A stretch of 64,000 bases of DNA from Phycisphaerales bacterium PN19_bin_20 (GCA_021173225.1 JAJOLK010000013.1:47212-111211); one strand, 5' to 3'; shown: positions 34,861 through 44,623, counted from the stretch's first letter. A program made the numbers and translations. Notes: a model not told the origin generated them from the sequence alone.

Positions 34861-36408
34861 TTAGACCAGGTGCGCTGGCGGGGGTGTATCGTCAGCGATG
34901 CGTTGGCGTGTGGGTGGTTCTTCGGGCTTCTGGCAGGTCAGCAGGGTCATCTCGTCGCGGTAGAGGGCCTGGAGGTGGACGGGGCGGCCCCAGATGGTGC
35001 GGAGGTTTGAGAGCACGCGTGCCGCGCGGTCGGCGTCGAGCTCAAGGTTGGCCGCGGGCGTGCCGGCGGGGCTGTGAGTGAGGTAAAGCTCGCCGCGGTT
35101 GAGGTAGTTGGCGTCAGCGACGTAGATGAACGGCTCGCCGCGGTTGGTCAGGTGGTGCAGGAGGGTGGCCTTCACCTTGGCGAAGTCGCGCGAGGTCAGG
35201 CGCTGGTGGCCCTGGTCATCGGCGCGGACGGTAAAGAAGCGGTGCGCGTCGCAGAACTCTTCGGTGAAGAAATCGTCGATGAAGGTGACGTCGTTGTAGA
35301 CGGCGCGGACCTGGAAGATTTTGTCGCGGCCCTGGGCGGAGCGGTCGTCGTGGCGGTCTTTGGCGCCCAGGGTGTCGAGGGCGTCGTAGGCGGCGCCGTG
35401 CTGGCCGGTGTTCCAGCGGCGTTCGACGTCGCGGAAGAGCTCGATGCCGACTTTGTAGGGGTTGAAGTTGCCCTGCGGCATGTGCATGACGCCGGCGTGC
35501 TGGTCGCAGTAGCAGACGATCTCGCTGGCGTCGGCGAAGTGGTGGGTCATCAGGTGGCTGTGCCAGTAGCTGGCCCAGCCCTCGTTCATGACCTTGGTCA
35601 TGGCCTGGGGCACGAAGTAGAGGGCCTCGTCACGCACGATGGTCAGCAGGTCTTGCTGCCAGGGCTCGAGTGGGGCGTGGCGCAGCAGGAAGGCCAGCAC
35701 GTCGCGCGATGGGCGCTCAGGCGAGCGGGCCTTGGCGGCGGCCTGCGCGGCGGCGTGGGCCTGGCGCTGGCGGTCCATCTCGTGGCGTGGGTTGATGAAC
35801 GGGTCGAGGTAGTCTTTGCTGGGCAGGCGGTCGGGCTCAAAGTGCTGCGGGGGCTGCGCGGGCGGAGCGAGGGTGTGCGGGGGCTGAAGGGCCGCGAAGG
35901 GGTCGATGAGCCACTCGAGGCTCAGGCAAGCGTCGAGAAAGCGTTCGACGGCCTCGTGCCCGTGCTGGTCGGCGTGGCGGCGGACGCGCGTGGCGTGGTT
36001 GGCCATCTCATCGAGCATCTTGCGGTTGGTGGCGCGGAACCAGGCGTTGTTCTTGAAGAAGTCGGCGTGCCCGTAGACGTGGGCCATCACGAGCTTCTGA
36101 TCGGTCAGGCTGTTGGACTCTTGGAGGTAGGCGTAGACGGGGTTAGTGTTGATGACCATCTCGTAGATGCGGCCCAGGCCGTAGGCGTCACGTTTGGAGA
36201 GCTTTTCGTACTCCATGCCCCACCGCCAGTGCGGGTAGCGGACGGGGAAGCCCCCGTAGGCGGCGACCTGATTCATGACGTCAAAGGGGATGAGCTGGAA
36301 GAGGACCTCGTAGAAGTTCAGGCCCTCTTCGATGGCCTGCGCGCGGATGCGCTGCATCTGCTCGTGCAGCGCGGGGGGCAGCTCGGGGGTGGAAGGGCGC
36401 TGGGCCAT
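34861..36408 (-). CDS. SpoVR-family protein
   Basis: The 515-aa cytosolic protein matches SpoVR: FYEVLFQLIPFDVMNQVAAYGGFPVRYPHWRWGMEYEKL at the start, HVYGHADFFKNNAWF, EGWASYWHSHLMTH, and GNFNPYKVGIELFRDVE. Family members are found in spore formers, where the gene affects cortex, and in many non-sporulating bacteria, often alongside YeaH and PrkA; those partners are not here. Start ATG 36408 is well supported by the conserved N-terminus. A Ala/Arg-rich loop occurs near residue 210-235. It is transcribed away from the metallo-hydrolase gene. Confidence 0.95.
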   Translation of the reverse strand: MAQRPSTPELPPALHEQMQRIRAQAIEEGLNFYEVLFQLIPFDVMNQVAAYGGFPVRYPHWRWGMEYEKLSKRDAYGLGRIYEMVINTNPVYAYLQESNSLTDQKLVMAHVYGHADFFKNNAWFRATNRKMLDEMANHATRVRRHADQHGHEAVERFLDACLSLEWLIDPFAALQPPHTLAPPAQPPQHFEPDRLPSKDYLDPFINPRHEMDRQRQAHAAAQAAAKARSPERPSRDVLAFLLRHAPLEPWQQDLLTIVRDEALYFVPQAMTKVMNEGWASYWHSHLMTHHFADASEIVCYCDQHAGVMHMPQGNFNPYKVGIELFRDVERRWNTGQHGAAYDALDTLGAKDRHDDRSAQGRDKIFQVRAVYNDVTFIDDFFTEEFCDAHRFFTVRADDQGHQRLTSRDFAKVKATLLHHLTNRGEPFIYVADANYLNRGELYLTHSPAGTPAANLELDADRAARVLSNLRTIWGRPVHLQALYRDEMTLLTCQKPEEPPTRQRIADDTPPPAHLV

Positions 36409-36556
36409 GTATGGTCTATCGGCGGGGCGAGGGGTGGGCGATTGGAGATGCCCGCTGCCAACAGACTGGTACCATCGCCGGGTGGTTCGGGTTCGGGTCT
36501 GCGGAGCCTTCGGACCGGGCCGCGGTGGGCGGGCCTAGACAGCCGGGAGTTGAACG

Positions 36557-37663
36557 ATGGATCGCGACGTGATGGCGAACGTTTCAAGGCGGGCGATGGT
36601 CGGTGGGCTCGTCGGCTCGGCGGCGACGCTGGCGTTGGGGGGCCAAGCACTGGCAAATGGTGCGCTGGCCCGCGCGCGCGTCGACAAAGCATCGGGGGGT
36701 GGGGCCAAGCCTCACCCTGACGCCAAGCCCGGCGCGACCAAACCTGCGGCGACCAAGCCTGCGGCGACCGGCACAACGCTGCCCAACGGCAGCGGGTTCT
36801 ACCGCGTGATGGTCGGCAACGCAGAGGTGGTCTGCATCGCGGATGGGTCGGGCGAGATGGCGGGCTCGCCATTCCCGATGTGGGGCGCCAACGGGACCAA
36901 GGCTGAGGTGGACGCGGCGCTGGACGCGGAGTTCTTGCCGCGGGAGGGCAGCAGCTTCTACTTCAACTGTGCGCTGGTCCGCAGCGGGACCGACGTAGTG
37001 CTGATGGACCTTGGCAATGGCACCGGTGGCGGGCCGGGCGCGGGCAAGCTGTTGCCGCACCTGGCAAACCTGGGCGTCAAGCCCAGCGACGTGACGTGCG
37101 TGGTCTTTAGCCACCTGCACCCGGACCACTTCGGCGGGCTGACCGACGACAACGGCGAGCTGGTGTTTGACAAAGCGCGGTACTTCATCAGCCGCGACGA
37201 GAGCGACTTTTGGAGCCGGGCGGGCGTGGCGGACATCAAGGGCCAGATCCCCGATGAGTTCAAGAAGGGGATGGTCGCGGGTGCCGCCGGCGTGCTGGCC
37301 AAGCTCAAGGGCAAGCTGGAAATGGCGGACGCGACGACCAAGCTGAGCGAGGGGTTGCGCCTGGTGTCAGCGCCGGGGCACACCGCTGGACACCAGATGC
37401 TGATGGTCGAATCCGGGGCCAAGCGTTTGGCGGTGGTGGCCGACCTGGTGCACCACGTAGCGATCAGTCTGCGAAGACCTGACCTGCACATTCAGTTTGA
37501 TGCCGATCCGGCGGCAGGCGCGGCGACGCGGCAGCGTGTGCTCGCGCAACTTGCGAGCGACAAGACCGAGGTGCTGGCGTACCACATGCCGTTCCCGGGC
37601 TTTGGGCATGTGCGGCCCGAGGGCAAGGGCTACCAGTGGGTGCCCTCGCTGTGGCAGTGGTGA
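36557..37663 (+). CDS. Tat-exported metallo-beta-lactamase-fold hydrolase
   Basis: The 368-aa protein begins with a twin-arginine signal (NVSRRAMVGGLVGSAATLALGG), then a Lys/Pro/Ala repeat (KPGATKPAATKPAATG), then an MBL-fold domain with the zinc motif H-L-H-P-D-H in CVVFSHLHPDHFGGL, the later GHTAGHQ and a C-terminal YHMPFPGFGHV. MBL enzymes bind two metal ions; substrates range from lactones to phosphoesters and cannot be set here. GGGAG lies 8 bases before ATG 36557. The Tat signal suggests folding with metal before export to the periplasm. Confidence 0.92.
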   Translation: MDRDVMANVSRRAMVGGLVGSAATLALGGQALANGALARARVDKASGGGAKPHPDAKPGATKPAATKPAATGTTLPNGSGFYRVMVGNAEVVCIADGSGEMAGSPFPMWGANGTKAEVDAALDAEFLPREGSSFYFNCALVRSGTDVVLMDLGNGTGGGPGAGKLLPHLANLGVKPSDVTCVVFSHLHPDHFGGLTDDNGELVFDKARYFISRDESDFWSRAGVADIKGQIPDEFKKGMVAGAAGVLAKLKGKLEMADATTKLSEGLRLVSAPGHTAGHQMLMVESGAKRLAVVADLVHHVAISLRRPDLHIQFDADPAAGAATRQRVLAQLASDKTEVLAYHMPFPGFGHVRPEGKGYQWVPSLWQW

Positions 37664-37730
37664 GTGCGCAGATGCGCGAGTGGGGGCGCGAGTGCGGGCG
37701 CGGTGTGAAGGGCTCCGCGGGCTTGCGGAG

Positions 37731-38855
37731 CTAGTCGGCCTTGCCGCCCATGCGGGCCTTGCCCGGGGTGCCGCCGACCTTTGCCGGTGGCACGCGCCAG
37801 ACGGCGGGCTGGCCTTTGCCCTCAGCCAGGTACCAGCGGACCATGCGGTCAATGCCCTGCTTGAGCGCGATCGGCGAGACAAAGCCCGCGCGGCGGAGCT
37901 TGTCGGCCTCGAACTTGGTCTCCATCGAGAAGAGCTTCCTGATGCGCATCGAGCTGACGGGCAGGTTCTTGCCTGTGACCTTGATGATCACGTCAAAGGG
38001 CACGGCCATCGCCAGCGCGGCCCACAGCGGTACGGCGAACGGCAGCGGGCGTTTGCCCAGCGACTGGTAGATCTGCCCGGCGATATCGGCGCTGGCCAGA
38101 TCGGGCTTCTCAACAAAGTTGAACGCGTCGATGGGCGCGCGGCCGAGCGCGGGGTCTGTGCAACCAGCGATGACCGGCTTGGCCCACAGGAAGAGCGTGG
38201 CGCGGACGATGTTCTCGACGTACGAGAGGCTCTTGACGTTCTCGCCCTTGCCCACGCGTGCGAACTTGCCCGAGTCGATCTGGCGGATCAGCGAGTACAT
38301 GTTGGCGAAGTTGCGCGGGCCGAAGGTGATCGTCGGGCGGATGACCAGGCACGACCGCCCGCCCCCGGAGGCGACCCATTGCTGAAAGACCTTCTCGGCG
38401 GCGTACTTGCTCGCGCCGTAAGGGTGCTTCTGCAGCGAGGGTGTGGTCTCGGTGATCGGGGGCGTTGCGTCGCCGTAGATCGCGACGGAGGAGTAGAAGC
38501 AGCAGTCGGTGATGCCAGCGGCGTCCATCTCTTGGCACAGGACCTTCGCGCCGTTCTCGTTGACGTCAAAGTAGGTGTTGTAATCGATGCCGAAGTCGTG
38601 GTGCGCGGCGGCCAGGTGCAGCACGCGCGTGCACCCGGCGAGGGCGGCGCGGACGGCGGCGGGGTCACGCACGTCACCGACGTAGCACGGCACACCCTTG
38701 ATATCCCAGCTCGGCTTGACCAGATCGAGGATGGCGAAGTCAACGCCTTGCTCGGTGAGCAGCTCGAAGTAGTAGCGACCGATGAAGCCGGCACCGCCGG
38801 TGATGAGCAGGCGGCCCTTGGCGGGGTTCTGGTTGGCGGTCGTTGGGTCGGTCAC
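37731..38855 (-). CDS. NAD-dependent epimerase/dehydratase (extended SDR)
   Basis: The 374-aa protein has the nucleotide-binding motif G-G-A-G-F-I-G near its start, HLAAAHHDFGID, and the catalytic Y-G-A-S-K in HPYGASKYAAEKVFQQW. The C-terminal part includes RPTITFGPRNFANMYSLI. Extended SDRs with this pattern act on nucleotide sugars or 3-beta-hydroxysteroid-like substrates. The AsnB gene 61 bases upstream suggests they are co-transcribed, perhaps for a modified sugar or surface polysaccharide; inference. GTG 38855 is the start in the track, with no strong ribosome binding site. Confidence 0.88.
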   Translation of the reverse strand: MTDPTTANQNPAKGRLLITGGAGFIGRYYFELLTEQGVDFAILDLVKPSWDIKGVPCYVGDVRDPAAVRAALAGCTRVLHLAAAHHDFGIDYNTYFDVNENGAKVLCQEMDAAGITDCCFYSSVAIYGDATPPITETTPSLQKHPYGASKYAAEKVFQQWVASGGGRSCLVIRPTITFGPRNFANMYSLIRQIDSGKFARVGKGENVKSLSYVENIVRATLFLWAKPVIAGCTDPALGRAPIDAFNFVEKPDLASADIAGQIYQSLGKRPLPFAVPLWAALAMAVPFDVIIKVTGKNLPVSSMRIRKLFSMETKFEADKLRRAGFVSPIALKQGIDRMVRWYLAEGKGQPAVWRVPPAKVGGTPGKARMGGKAD

Positions 38856-38916
38856 AGTGGTGGGCCTTGGTGGTCGGCGGCGCGGGTTACGGGGCCAGCG
38901 CCGGGTGTGGTTGAGA

Positions 38917-40893
38917 TCAGGTCAGTTGCAGTGAGGTAGCGTGATGCGGGACGGCGGCGTTGCGGGCCGCGGCACTCATCCCGCGCGACCACATCTCAAG
39001 GGTCAGGCACTTGAAGAAGACGTTGTTCCAGGCCGCCAGGCGGCTGGTCTGCTGGGTCATGGCCTGGGCGGCCTCGCGGCGGATGACGCCGGTCTGAACC
39101 AGGTACCCATCGATAAGGTCGTTGGCGTAGCGCTTGCGCAGGCTGTTGGCCCACTGTGTCACGGGCGGGTTGAACCCGCGTTTGGGGCGTGTAAAGATCT
39201 CGGGCGGCACGATGTCTTGGACGGCCATGCGGAGCCAGGCCTTGGTGCCAAGCTCGTGGTCGCCCGGGCGAGTCTTGCGAAGGCCTACGACGGTCTCGAT
39301 GAGCTTGTAATCGACCAGCGGCAGACGCAGCTCGACGGAGTTGGCCATCGAGAGGCGGTCGCCTTGGTTGATGCCGTTCTCGAGCAGATAGCCCTCGCAC
39401 TGCAGCTTGGTGAGCAAGACCTCTAACGAGGGCCTCGGCTCGCGGAAGGTGAAGCTCTCGGCGGGGTCGTAGCCGTCAACGCGCTGATTGAACTCGGGCG
39501 TGTACACGCGTGAGCGTGCCCAGCGGCCGATCTGGAAGGCCTCGTTGAGGTCCTCAAAGACCAGGCGGTTGGTATCGGTGTTGGGGGTGAGCCCGAGGGG
39601 GCGCCAGCCATGCACGGCACCGCCGAGGCGGAAGGCGAGCTCAACGAGCCCCCCGCGTGAGAGGTCGCGCGGGAGCAGCGACTCTCGCAGGCTGGTGCGG
39701 CGCGTCCTGCCATGGGCGGCTTTGTAGAGTGACTCTCGCAGTGCGCGGCGAGCCCAGGGATAGCCCCAGAACAGCTCGTCGCCGCCCTGGCCCTGGAGGA
39801 GGACCGGGCAGCCGTGCTCACGCGCGAGCTTGTTGAGCACGTAGTAGGCGTACCCGGTGATGTCGGCGATCGGGTCGTCCATGAGGACGGCGAGCTGCGG
39901 GAAGAACGCCGTCGCCTCGGACGGGTGGATCTCGACCTCGTGGATGGGCATCCCGAGCTTGCGTGCGAGCGAGCGTGCGCTGGCGCGCTCGTCGTTGGCG
40001 GGCTTGTCGGTCCACCCGATGCTGAAGGCCCGCATGATGCCGGGGTACTTGGCGGCGGCTAGGCACGCGATGGTCGATGAGTCGATGCCGCCCGAGAGCG
40101 CCACGCCGACGGGGACCTCCGAGCGGATGATCAGCTCGGCGACGCGCTCGAGCTCGGTGCGGATGGTCGGGCCGGGGTCGGCGTCGATGGGCGGTGCGTC
40201 TTCGAGGCGCCAGTAGCGTTTCTCACTGACGCGCCAGTGGTCCACGTCAATAGTCATGATCGTCGCGGGCGGAAGCTTGCGGACGCCCTTGACGGCGGTC
40301 TGCGGGTCGTGGACCCACTGGAAGTGCATGAAGTCGTCAACGCTGGCGGGGTTGAGCTCAAACCTGACCAGGCCCGAGGCCATCAGGGCCCGCATCTCGC
40401 TGGCGAAGAAGATGGCCTTGCCGCCGCCGGGCAGGTTGTGCTCGTAGAGGAACAAAGGCTTCTCGCCCACGCGGTCACGCACCAGTGTGAGGCGCTGACG
40501 GGGCTTGTCCCACAGCGCGATGGCGTACATCCCGCGCAGGTCGTGCACGAAGGCGTCACCCTTCTCTTCGTAGAGGTGGGCGGGCAGCTCGCAGTCGCTC
40601 TTGGTGTGGAAGCGGTGCCCGCGCGCGGCCAGCTCGGCACGCAGCTCGACAAAGTTGTAGACCTCGCCGTTGGCGATCAGGGCGATGGACTTGTCCTCGT
40701 TGTACAGCGGCTGCCACCCGCCGGCGAGGTCGATGATCGACAGGCGGCGCATGGCCAGCATGACGTGGGTATCTTCGTAGGTCCCTTCGCCGTCGGGCCC
40801 GCGGCGGAACATGGCGGCGTTCATGGCGCGTACGGCGGCTCTCTCGGCGGGGCCGAGTGGAACCGAACTGACGACGCCGCAGATGCCGCACAT
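38917..40893 (-). CDS. asnB: Glutamine-dependent asparagine synthase (AsnB family)
   Basis: From ATG 40893 the protein is 658 aa and starts M-C-G-I-C-G, exposing the N-terminal Cys nucleophile of class II glutamine amidotransferases. The first ~220 residues form that domain; the second domain has the ATP-pyrophosphatase motif V-A-L-S-G-G-I-D-S-S. It makes Asn from Asp with glutamine and ATP, or amidates a surface-polymer precursor, as paralogues in sugar gene clusters do. The ORF track adds 74 unrelated residues before the Cys, which would block the nucleophile, so the internal ATG is right. An epimerase follows. Confidence 0.95.
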   Translation of the reverse strand: MCGICGVVSSVPLGPAERAAVRAMNAAMFRRGPDGEGTYEDTHVMLAMRRLSIIDLAGGWQPLYNEDKSIALIANGEVYNFVELRAELAARGHRFHTKSDCELPAHLYEEKGDAFVHDLRGMYAIALWDKPRQRLTLVRDRVGEKPLFLYEHNLPGGGKAIFFASEMRALMASGLVRFELNPASVDDFMHFQWVHDPQTAVKGVRKLPPATIMTIDVDHWRVSEKRYWRLEDAPPIDADPGPTIRTELERVAELIIRSEVPVGVALSGGIDSSTIACLAAAKYPGIMRAFSIGWTDKPANDERASARSLARKLGMPIHEVEIHPSEATAFFPQLAVLMDDPIADITGYAYYVLNKLAREHGCPVLLQGQGGDELFWGYPWARRALRESLYKAAHGRTRRTSLRESLLPRDLSRGGLVELAFRLGGAVHGWRPLGLTPNTDTNRLVFEDLNEAFQIGRWARSRVYTPEFNQRVDGYDPAESFTFREPRPSLEVLLTKLQCEGYLLENGINQGDRLSMANSVELRLPLVDYKLIETVVGLRKTRPGDHELGTKAWLRMAVQDIVPPEIFTRPKRGFNPPVTQWANSLRKRYANDLIDGYLVQTGVIRREAAQAMTQQTSRLAAWNNVFFKCLTLEMWSRGMSAAARNAAVPHHATSLQLT

Positions 40894-41480
40894 GGTGGAA
40901 GGGGTCCGTTGAGTCTGATCCTGACAGGGCTCGGGCGTTGTTCGCGGGTGGTTTGCCGGAGGATGCCGATTTTCGAAGGCCCGGATGGTATCGACCGTGC
41001 GCGAGCGAGGCCCAAGGCGCGTGCGTGAAGAGATCGCAATCGGGGCGGAGTGCCCGCGCCGTCGCACGCGGGGTCTGTTCGGCTGCGCACGCGGTGCAAT
41101 GGTGGCTGGGGCCAATGGGAGGCCTTTGGGGGCCGTGGGGGCCGTGCGGGGCAGTGGGGGGCAGTGGAGGGCAGGGTGGCGGTCGGGGCGGCGGTCGGGG
41201 CGGCCCGATAAGCGCCGGTGGCGGACGCCGGGCGCAATTGAGGGCCCTTTGCGTGAGCGGGGCGGGTGGCAAGGCGCGTCTGGTGGGCTGGTGCGTCTGA
41301 TGAGTTGGCGCGTCTGGAGGGTTTGTGGGGCGGGGCGGCGCGCGGGTGCCGCTAGAGTTCATCAAACTGCCTGGCCGCAGGGACATTGGCTTTGCAGAGT
41401 GTTCACGCCCTGGCCCGCAACTGCAAAGGGCCGGCGGCGTACGAATGCTGGCAACTTAGAGCAGACAGGAGACTCTCGTG
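40894..41480. other. Non-coding region upstream of the T2SS operon with G-rich tract
   Basis: No convincing gene in 587 bases. The plus strand at about 41125-41215 contains many G-runs of 3-6 (GGGGGCCGTGGGGGCCGTG..., GGGGCAGTGGGGGGCAGTGG...), which could form G-quadruplexes. Around 41273-41320, GCGTCTG occurs three times at 19-21 base spacing. Either may regulate the operon. Confidence 0.5.
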
Positions 41481-41933
41481 ATGAGCGCGAACAAGCTGGG
41501 GCGGAACACGTTGGTCGGGCGTTCGCGGACGCGCGGGCGGGGCGGCTTCTCGCTGCTTGAGATGATGCTGGTGGTGCTGATCATCGGCATCTTGATGGGC
41601 GTGGTGGTCATCTCGATGAGTGGGCAGACCGACGCCGTCCGCCAGACCGCCACGACCGCGAAGATGAAGCAGATCAAGACGGCCCTGGAGGGGTACCTTG
41701 GCCAGTACGGGACGTACCCGCCGACCGAGATGAGCCTGACCCCGCTGGCCACGGGCGTGAGCAAGCAGCTTGACCGCGTCCCGCTGGACGAGTGGAAGAG
41801 CGCGTTCTTCTACGCCTTTCCGGGCACGAGCGGGAACGCGGAGCGGCCGTACGACCTTAAGAGCCCCGGGCGTGACCGGCTGCTGAACTCTTTGGACGAC
41901 ATTGACATCTGGACGGTTGACCAGGGCAAGTAA
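41481..41933 (+). CDS. gspG: Type II secretion major pseudopilin GspG
   Basis: The 150-aa protein has a prepilin leader ending G-G before the class III signal F-S-L-L-E-M-M-L-V-V-L-I-I-G, with Glu at position 5 of the mature protein. The C-terminal globular part (QIKTALEGYLGQYGTYPP, LDEWKSAFFYAFPG) matches GspG. A prepilin peptidase would cut after the Gly and the pseudopilin would build the T2SS pseudopilus. ATG 41481 has GGAG about 9 bases upstream; GTG 41478 is possible. It heads an operon. Confidence 0.94.
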   Translation: MSANKLGRNTLVGRSRTRGRGGFSLLEMMLVVLIIGILMGVVVISMSGQTDAVRQTATTAKMKQIKTALEGYLGQYGTYPPTEMSLTPLATGVSKQLDRVPLDEWKSAFFYAFPGTSGNAERPYDLKSPGRDRLLNSLDDIDIWTVDQGK

Positions 41934-41988
41934 GCCGCTGGCGCGGCCATCGGCGGGCGAGCAGGACTGAGCAGGGTTAAGAAGAACG

Positions 41989-42672
41989 TTGACAAGGCCA
42001 CGGACCATCACGCGCTTGCGCCGGGGCACCACGCTCATCGAGGTGGTGCTGGCGGCGCTGCTGCTGTCGATCGTGGTGACGATGATCGTCTCGACGGTCT
42101 CGAACGTGACGCTGGCGGACATGCGCGGACGTCAACGGCTAGAGGCGCTGGAGCTGGCCAACCGCCTGCTGCTGCAGTTCCTTGACGACAAAGAGAAGAT
42201 GCCCGCCTCCAGCGCGCACATCATGCAGGGCATGGGCGCGTACCGCTGGGCCCTGCGCGAGACCCCGGTACGGATGGACTTCCCCGACGCCAGCGTTTTC
42301 ACTGTGCGTGAAGGGGCAACCTCAACGCGCGTGCTGGAGCAGACGGTGCTGCTGAGTGTCACGGTCTGGACCGGCGTGCCCGACGGGCTGGGCGGGTATG
42401 CCCAAGGTGAGGAGCTGGCGACGCTGGCGCGGGTCCACAACCCGATGAGCGCCATCACGCGCAACCCCGACGTGCTGCTACGTGCAACGAGCAACCCGGA
42501 CCAGCTTTTGAAGCTGCTGCTGCAGATGGTTGAGCAGGGCCGCGGGAGCGTGGGATCTGGTTCCGGTTCAGGCTCCGGTGCTGGTTCAAAGGGCGGCGGG
42601 AGTGGCTCGCGGAGCCAACCCTTCTCGGGCACGCGGCGAAGCGGGTCATCAGGTTCCAGGAGCGACAGGTGA
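41989..42672 (+). CDS. Type II secretion minor pseudopilin, GspI-like
   Basis: The 227-aa protein starts at TTG 41989. It has the prepilin signal R-R-G-T-T-L-I-E-V-V-L-A-A-L-L-L, then an ALELANRLLLQFLDDKE segment like GspI. The C-terminal 40 residues are a Ser/Gly-rich low-complexity tail from in-frame repeats (GSGSGSGSGAGSKGGG). It probably caps or primes the pseudopilus. The stop overlaps the GspJ-like start by a GTGA. GspH is the alternative assignment. Confidence 0.82.
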   Translation: MTRPRTITRLRRGTTLIEVVLAALLLSIVVTMIVSTVSNVTLADMRGRQRLEALELANRLLLQFLDDKEKMPASSAHIMQGMGAYRWALRETPVRMDFPDASVFTVREGATSTRVLEQTVLLSVTVWTGVPDGLGGYAQGEELATLARVHNPMSAITRNPDVLLRATSNPDQLLKLLLQMVEQGRGSVGSGSGSGSGAGSKGGGSGSRSQPFSGTRRSGSSGSRSDR

Positions 42673-43781
42673 GCGTGCAATGCAGCGATCAGCGTGTGAT
42701 GCTTGGCGGTCAGGGCCCCGCGATCGCGCATGTCCGTGCGCATGTCCGTGCGCATGGCCGTGCAATTGGCCGGCGTGGTTTCACGCTGGTTGAGCTGGTG
42801 CTGGCCGCGGCGCTCTCGGCGATCATCGCGGCGGCGTGCGTGGGGCTGTACACGACTATTGCGCGGGCCGATGACATCAGCCGTCAGCGGACCGAGGCGA
42901 TCGTTGATATGTCGCGCGTGCACCGGGCGCTGCAGCGCGCGGTTCGCACGATGCTGCTGGACGACACCCCCCCTAAGCGTGACGAAACCCGCCAGGCCCG
43001 CATCGCGCTGATGGAAGCGGCCCACGGCCCGCGCTTTGAGCTGACGCTCATGCGCCCGCCTGTGCTGGGGCTGATCGCCGGGAAACCGATGGACCCGACC
43101 AGCCGTCACACGCCGATGGCCGGGGCCTTTGAGCTGCGACAGGCGCCGGCCCGCACGCGCGGCGGGCGCGCAGTTGACGACGGGCTTGAGCTGTGGTGGA
43201 CGCCCTACCCCCCGGGCACACGCGCGGCGCGGACCGGGGCCGACGGGACGGCCGAGGGCATGCTGGTCTCAGGCGGGCTGCGAAGCCTGGATATCGCGTT
43301 TGCCAAGACCGGCGAGAACAAGCAGCTTGACCGCTTCAAGACCGGCGAGATCACTGACTGGAACAACATCCCCGCGTTTGTCGAGGTCAACGTCGAGATG
43401 CTCGACGGGCAGAGGGCCTCATGGATGCTCGAAGTCGCGGCTCAGGGCGGCAGGATGCCCGGGACCGCCGGCGCTGGTGACAGCGATATTCCCATAGCAC
43501 TACTCGACAGGCTCAGGGCCGAGTCGGGCCCGAACGGGCCGGAGGGCACGGGTGCGGCCGAACCACGCACCGATAGCAGCGGCAAACCTCGCGACCCGCG
43601 CGGGTCCGACAGCGGGGCCGGCGGCGGCGGCCCGAGCGGCAGCAACGGCCCCGGGGGCGACGGGCGTCCACCGCGCGACCCCGCAGACGAAGCACGCCGA
43701 CTTGCCGAGGCCTTCGAGATGCTCAACCGTCTGCTGCAGCAGCTCGCTGGCGGTGGTGGCGGCGGCGGGGGTGACGAGTGA
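42669..43781 (+). CDS. Type II secretion minor pseudopilin, GspJ-like
   Basis: The 370-aa product begins at GTG 42669 (overlapping the previous stop), or ATG 42699. A short 12-base repeat encodes HVRAHVRAHGRA, then comes the prepilin signal R-R-G-F-T-L-V-E-L-V-L-A-A-A-L. The globular part includes MSRVHRALQRAVRTMLLDD and FVEVNVEMLDGQ, as in GspJ. A Pro/Gly/Ser-rich tail of about 90 residues is longer than usual and probably disordered. It likely sits with GspI and GspK at the pseudopilus tip. Confidence 0.85.
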   Translation: MSVQCSDQRVMLGGQGPAIAHVRAHVRAHGRAIGRRGFTLVELVLAAALSAIIAAACVGLYTTIARADDISRQRTEAIVDMSRVHRALQRAVRTMLLDDTPPKRDETRQARIALMEAAHGPRFELTLMRPPVLGLIAGKPMDPTSRHTPMAGAFELRQAPARTRGGRAVDDGLELWWTPYPPGTRAARTGADGTAEGMLVSGGLRSLDIAFAKTGENKQLDRFKTGEITDWNNIPAFVEVNVEMLDGQRASWMLEVAAQGGRMPGTAGAGDSDIPIALLDRLRAESGPNGPEGTGAAEPRTDSSGKPRDPRGSDSGAGGGGPSGSNGPGGDGRPPRDPADEARRLAEAFEMLNRLLQQLAGGGGGGGGDE

Positions 43782-44623
43782 GGGTGGCCCGCGGCTACGC
43801 GCTGGTGCTGGTGCTGATGCTGGCGCTGTTCGCCGCGGCGCTGGTCACGATCTTGCTGACGCGACGCGGGACTTCAACGGTGGCGGTTCGCGAGCAGTCC
43901 GACGCGTACGTGAGCCACCACATCCAGGCCGGGCTGCGCGAGTTCATCCCGATCTTTTTGCAGACCAGCCAGCGCAGCGATAAAGCGACGCTCGCTGGCG
44001 GGGTCATCGGCTTTGACCTTGAGTTTGACCAGGACTTGAAGATGGAGGTCCGCCTGAAAGACCTGGGCGGCGCGGTGCTGATGAGCCCCGACGCCGTCAC
44101 CAGCGTGCGTCTGGGCGTTATGGCCCGTGCGGGGCTTGACCTGCAGGGGCAGGGCCTGGCGAGCCTGGACCATTTGCGCGTCTTTGGCCCGCCGCGCGTC
44201 AGCCTGCACGGTGCGCCCGCGGCGGTGCTGGCGGCGGTGGCGCGCGGGGTTGATGAGAACGCCGACGGAGCGGCCTTCGCCCGAGCCGTGATCGACGCGC
44301 GCTCGGAGAAGAACATCGGCCAGGCCGACGTGCGGACGCTGGCGAGCAAGGCCAAGGTCGCCGGTGCGCGCCTTGAGCTGCTCGAGGCGGTCGTCGCCGC
44401 GGAGCCGAGTTATTGGTGGATCGAGGCGCGGGTGCTCAGCGGCCAGGGCAAAGAGATCATGCGTCAGGGCGGGTTCGCCAGCGGCGCGCTGTCGCCTGGG
44501 TTTGGCGTCTCCAGCGGGGCGTGGGTGATTGAGTTCTGGACCGACCTGCCGCGCGGGCGCCCGTTCGCCTCTGCGCTTGAGTCCAACGCCCAGCGGGCGT
44601 CGCGGCCGCCGGCGGCCAACTGA
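43778..44623 (+). CDS. Type II secretion minor pseudopilin, GspK-like
   Basis: The 281-aa protein starts at GTG 43778, overlapping the previous stop as GTGA. It has R-G-Y-A-L-V-L-V-L-M-L-A-L-F followed by the globular part; the position-5 Glu of other pseudopilins is replaced, as is common in GspK. Sequence such as GADFARAVIDARSEKNIGQADV resembles the helical insert of GspK. The protein is somewhat shorter than classical GspK. It probably crowns the GspI-J-K tip and halts pseudopilus growth. Confidence 0.78.
   Translation: MRVARGYALVLVLMLALFAAALVTILLTRRGTSTVAVREQSDAYVSHHIQAGLREFIPIFLQTSQRSDKATLAGGVIGFDLEFDQDLKMEVRLKDLGGAVLMSPDAVTSVRLGVMARAGLDLQGQGLASLDHLRVFGPPRVSLHGAPAAVLAAVARGVDENADGAAFARAVIDARSEKNIGQADVRTLASKAKVAGARLELLEAVVAAEPSYWWIEARVLSGQGKEIMRQGGFASGALSPGFGVSSGAWVIEFWTDLPRGRPFASALESNAQRASRPPAAN

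Noticed and set aside
35074-36720. 548-codon plus-strand ORF antisense to SpoVR
   Set aside because: Val/Gly/Glu-rich shadow; SpoVR on the opposite strand is certain.
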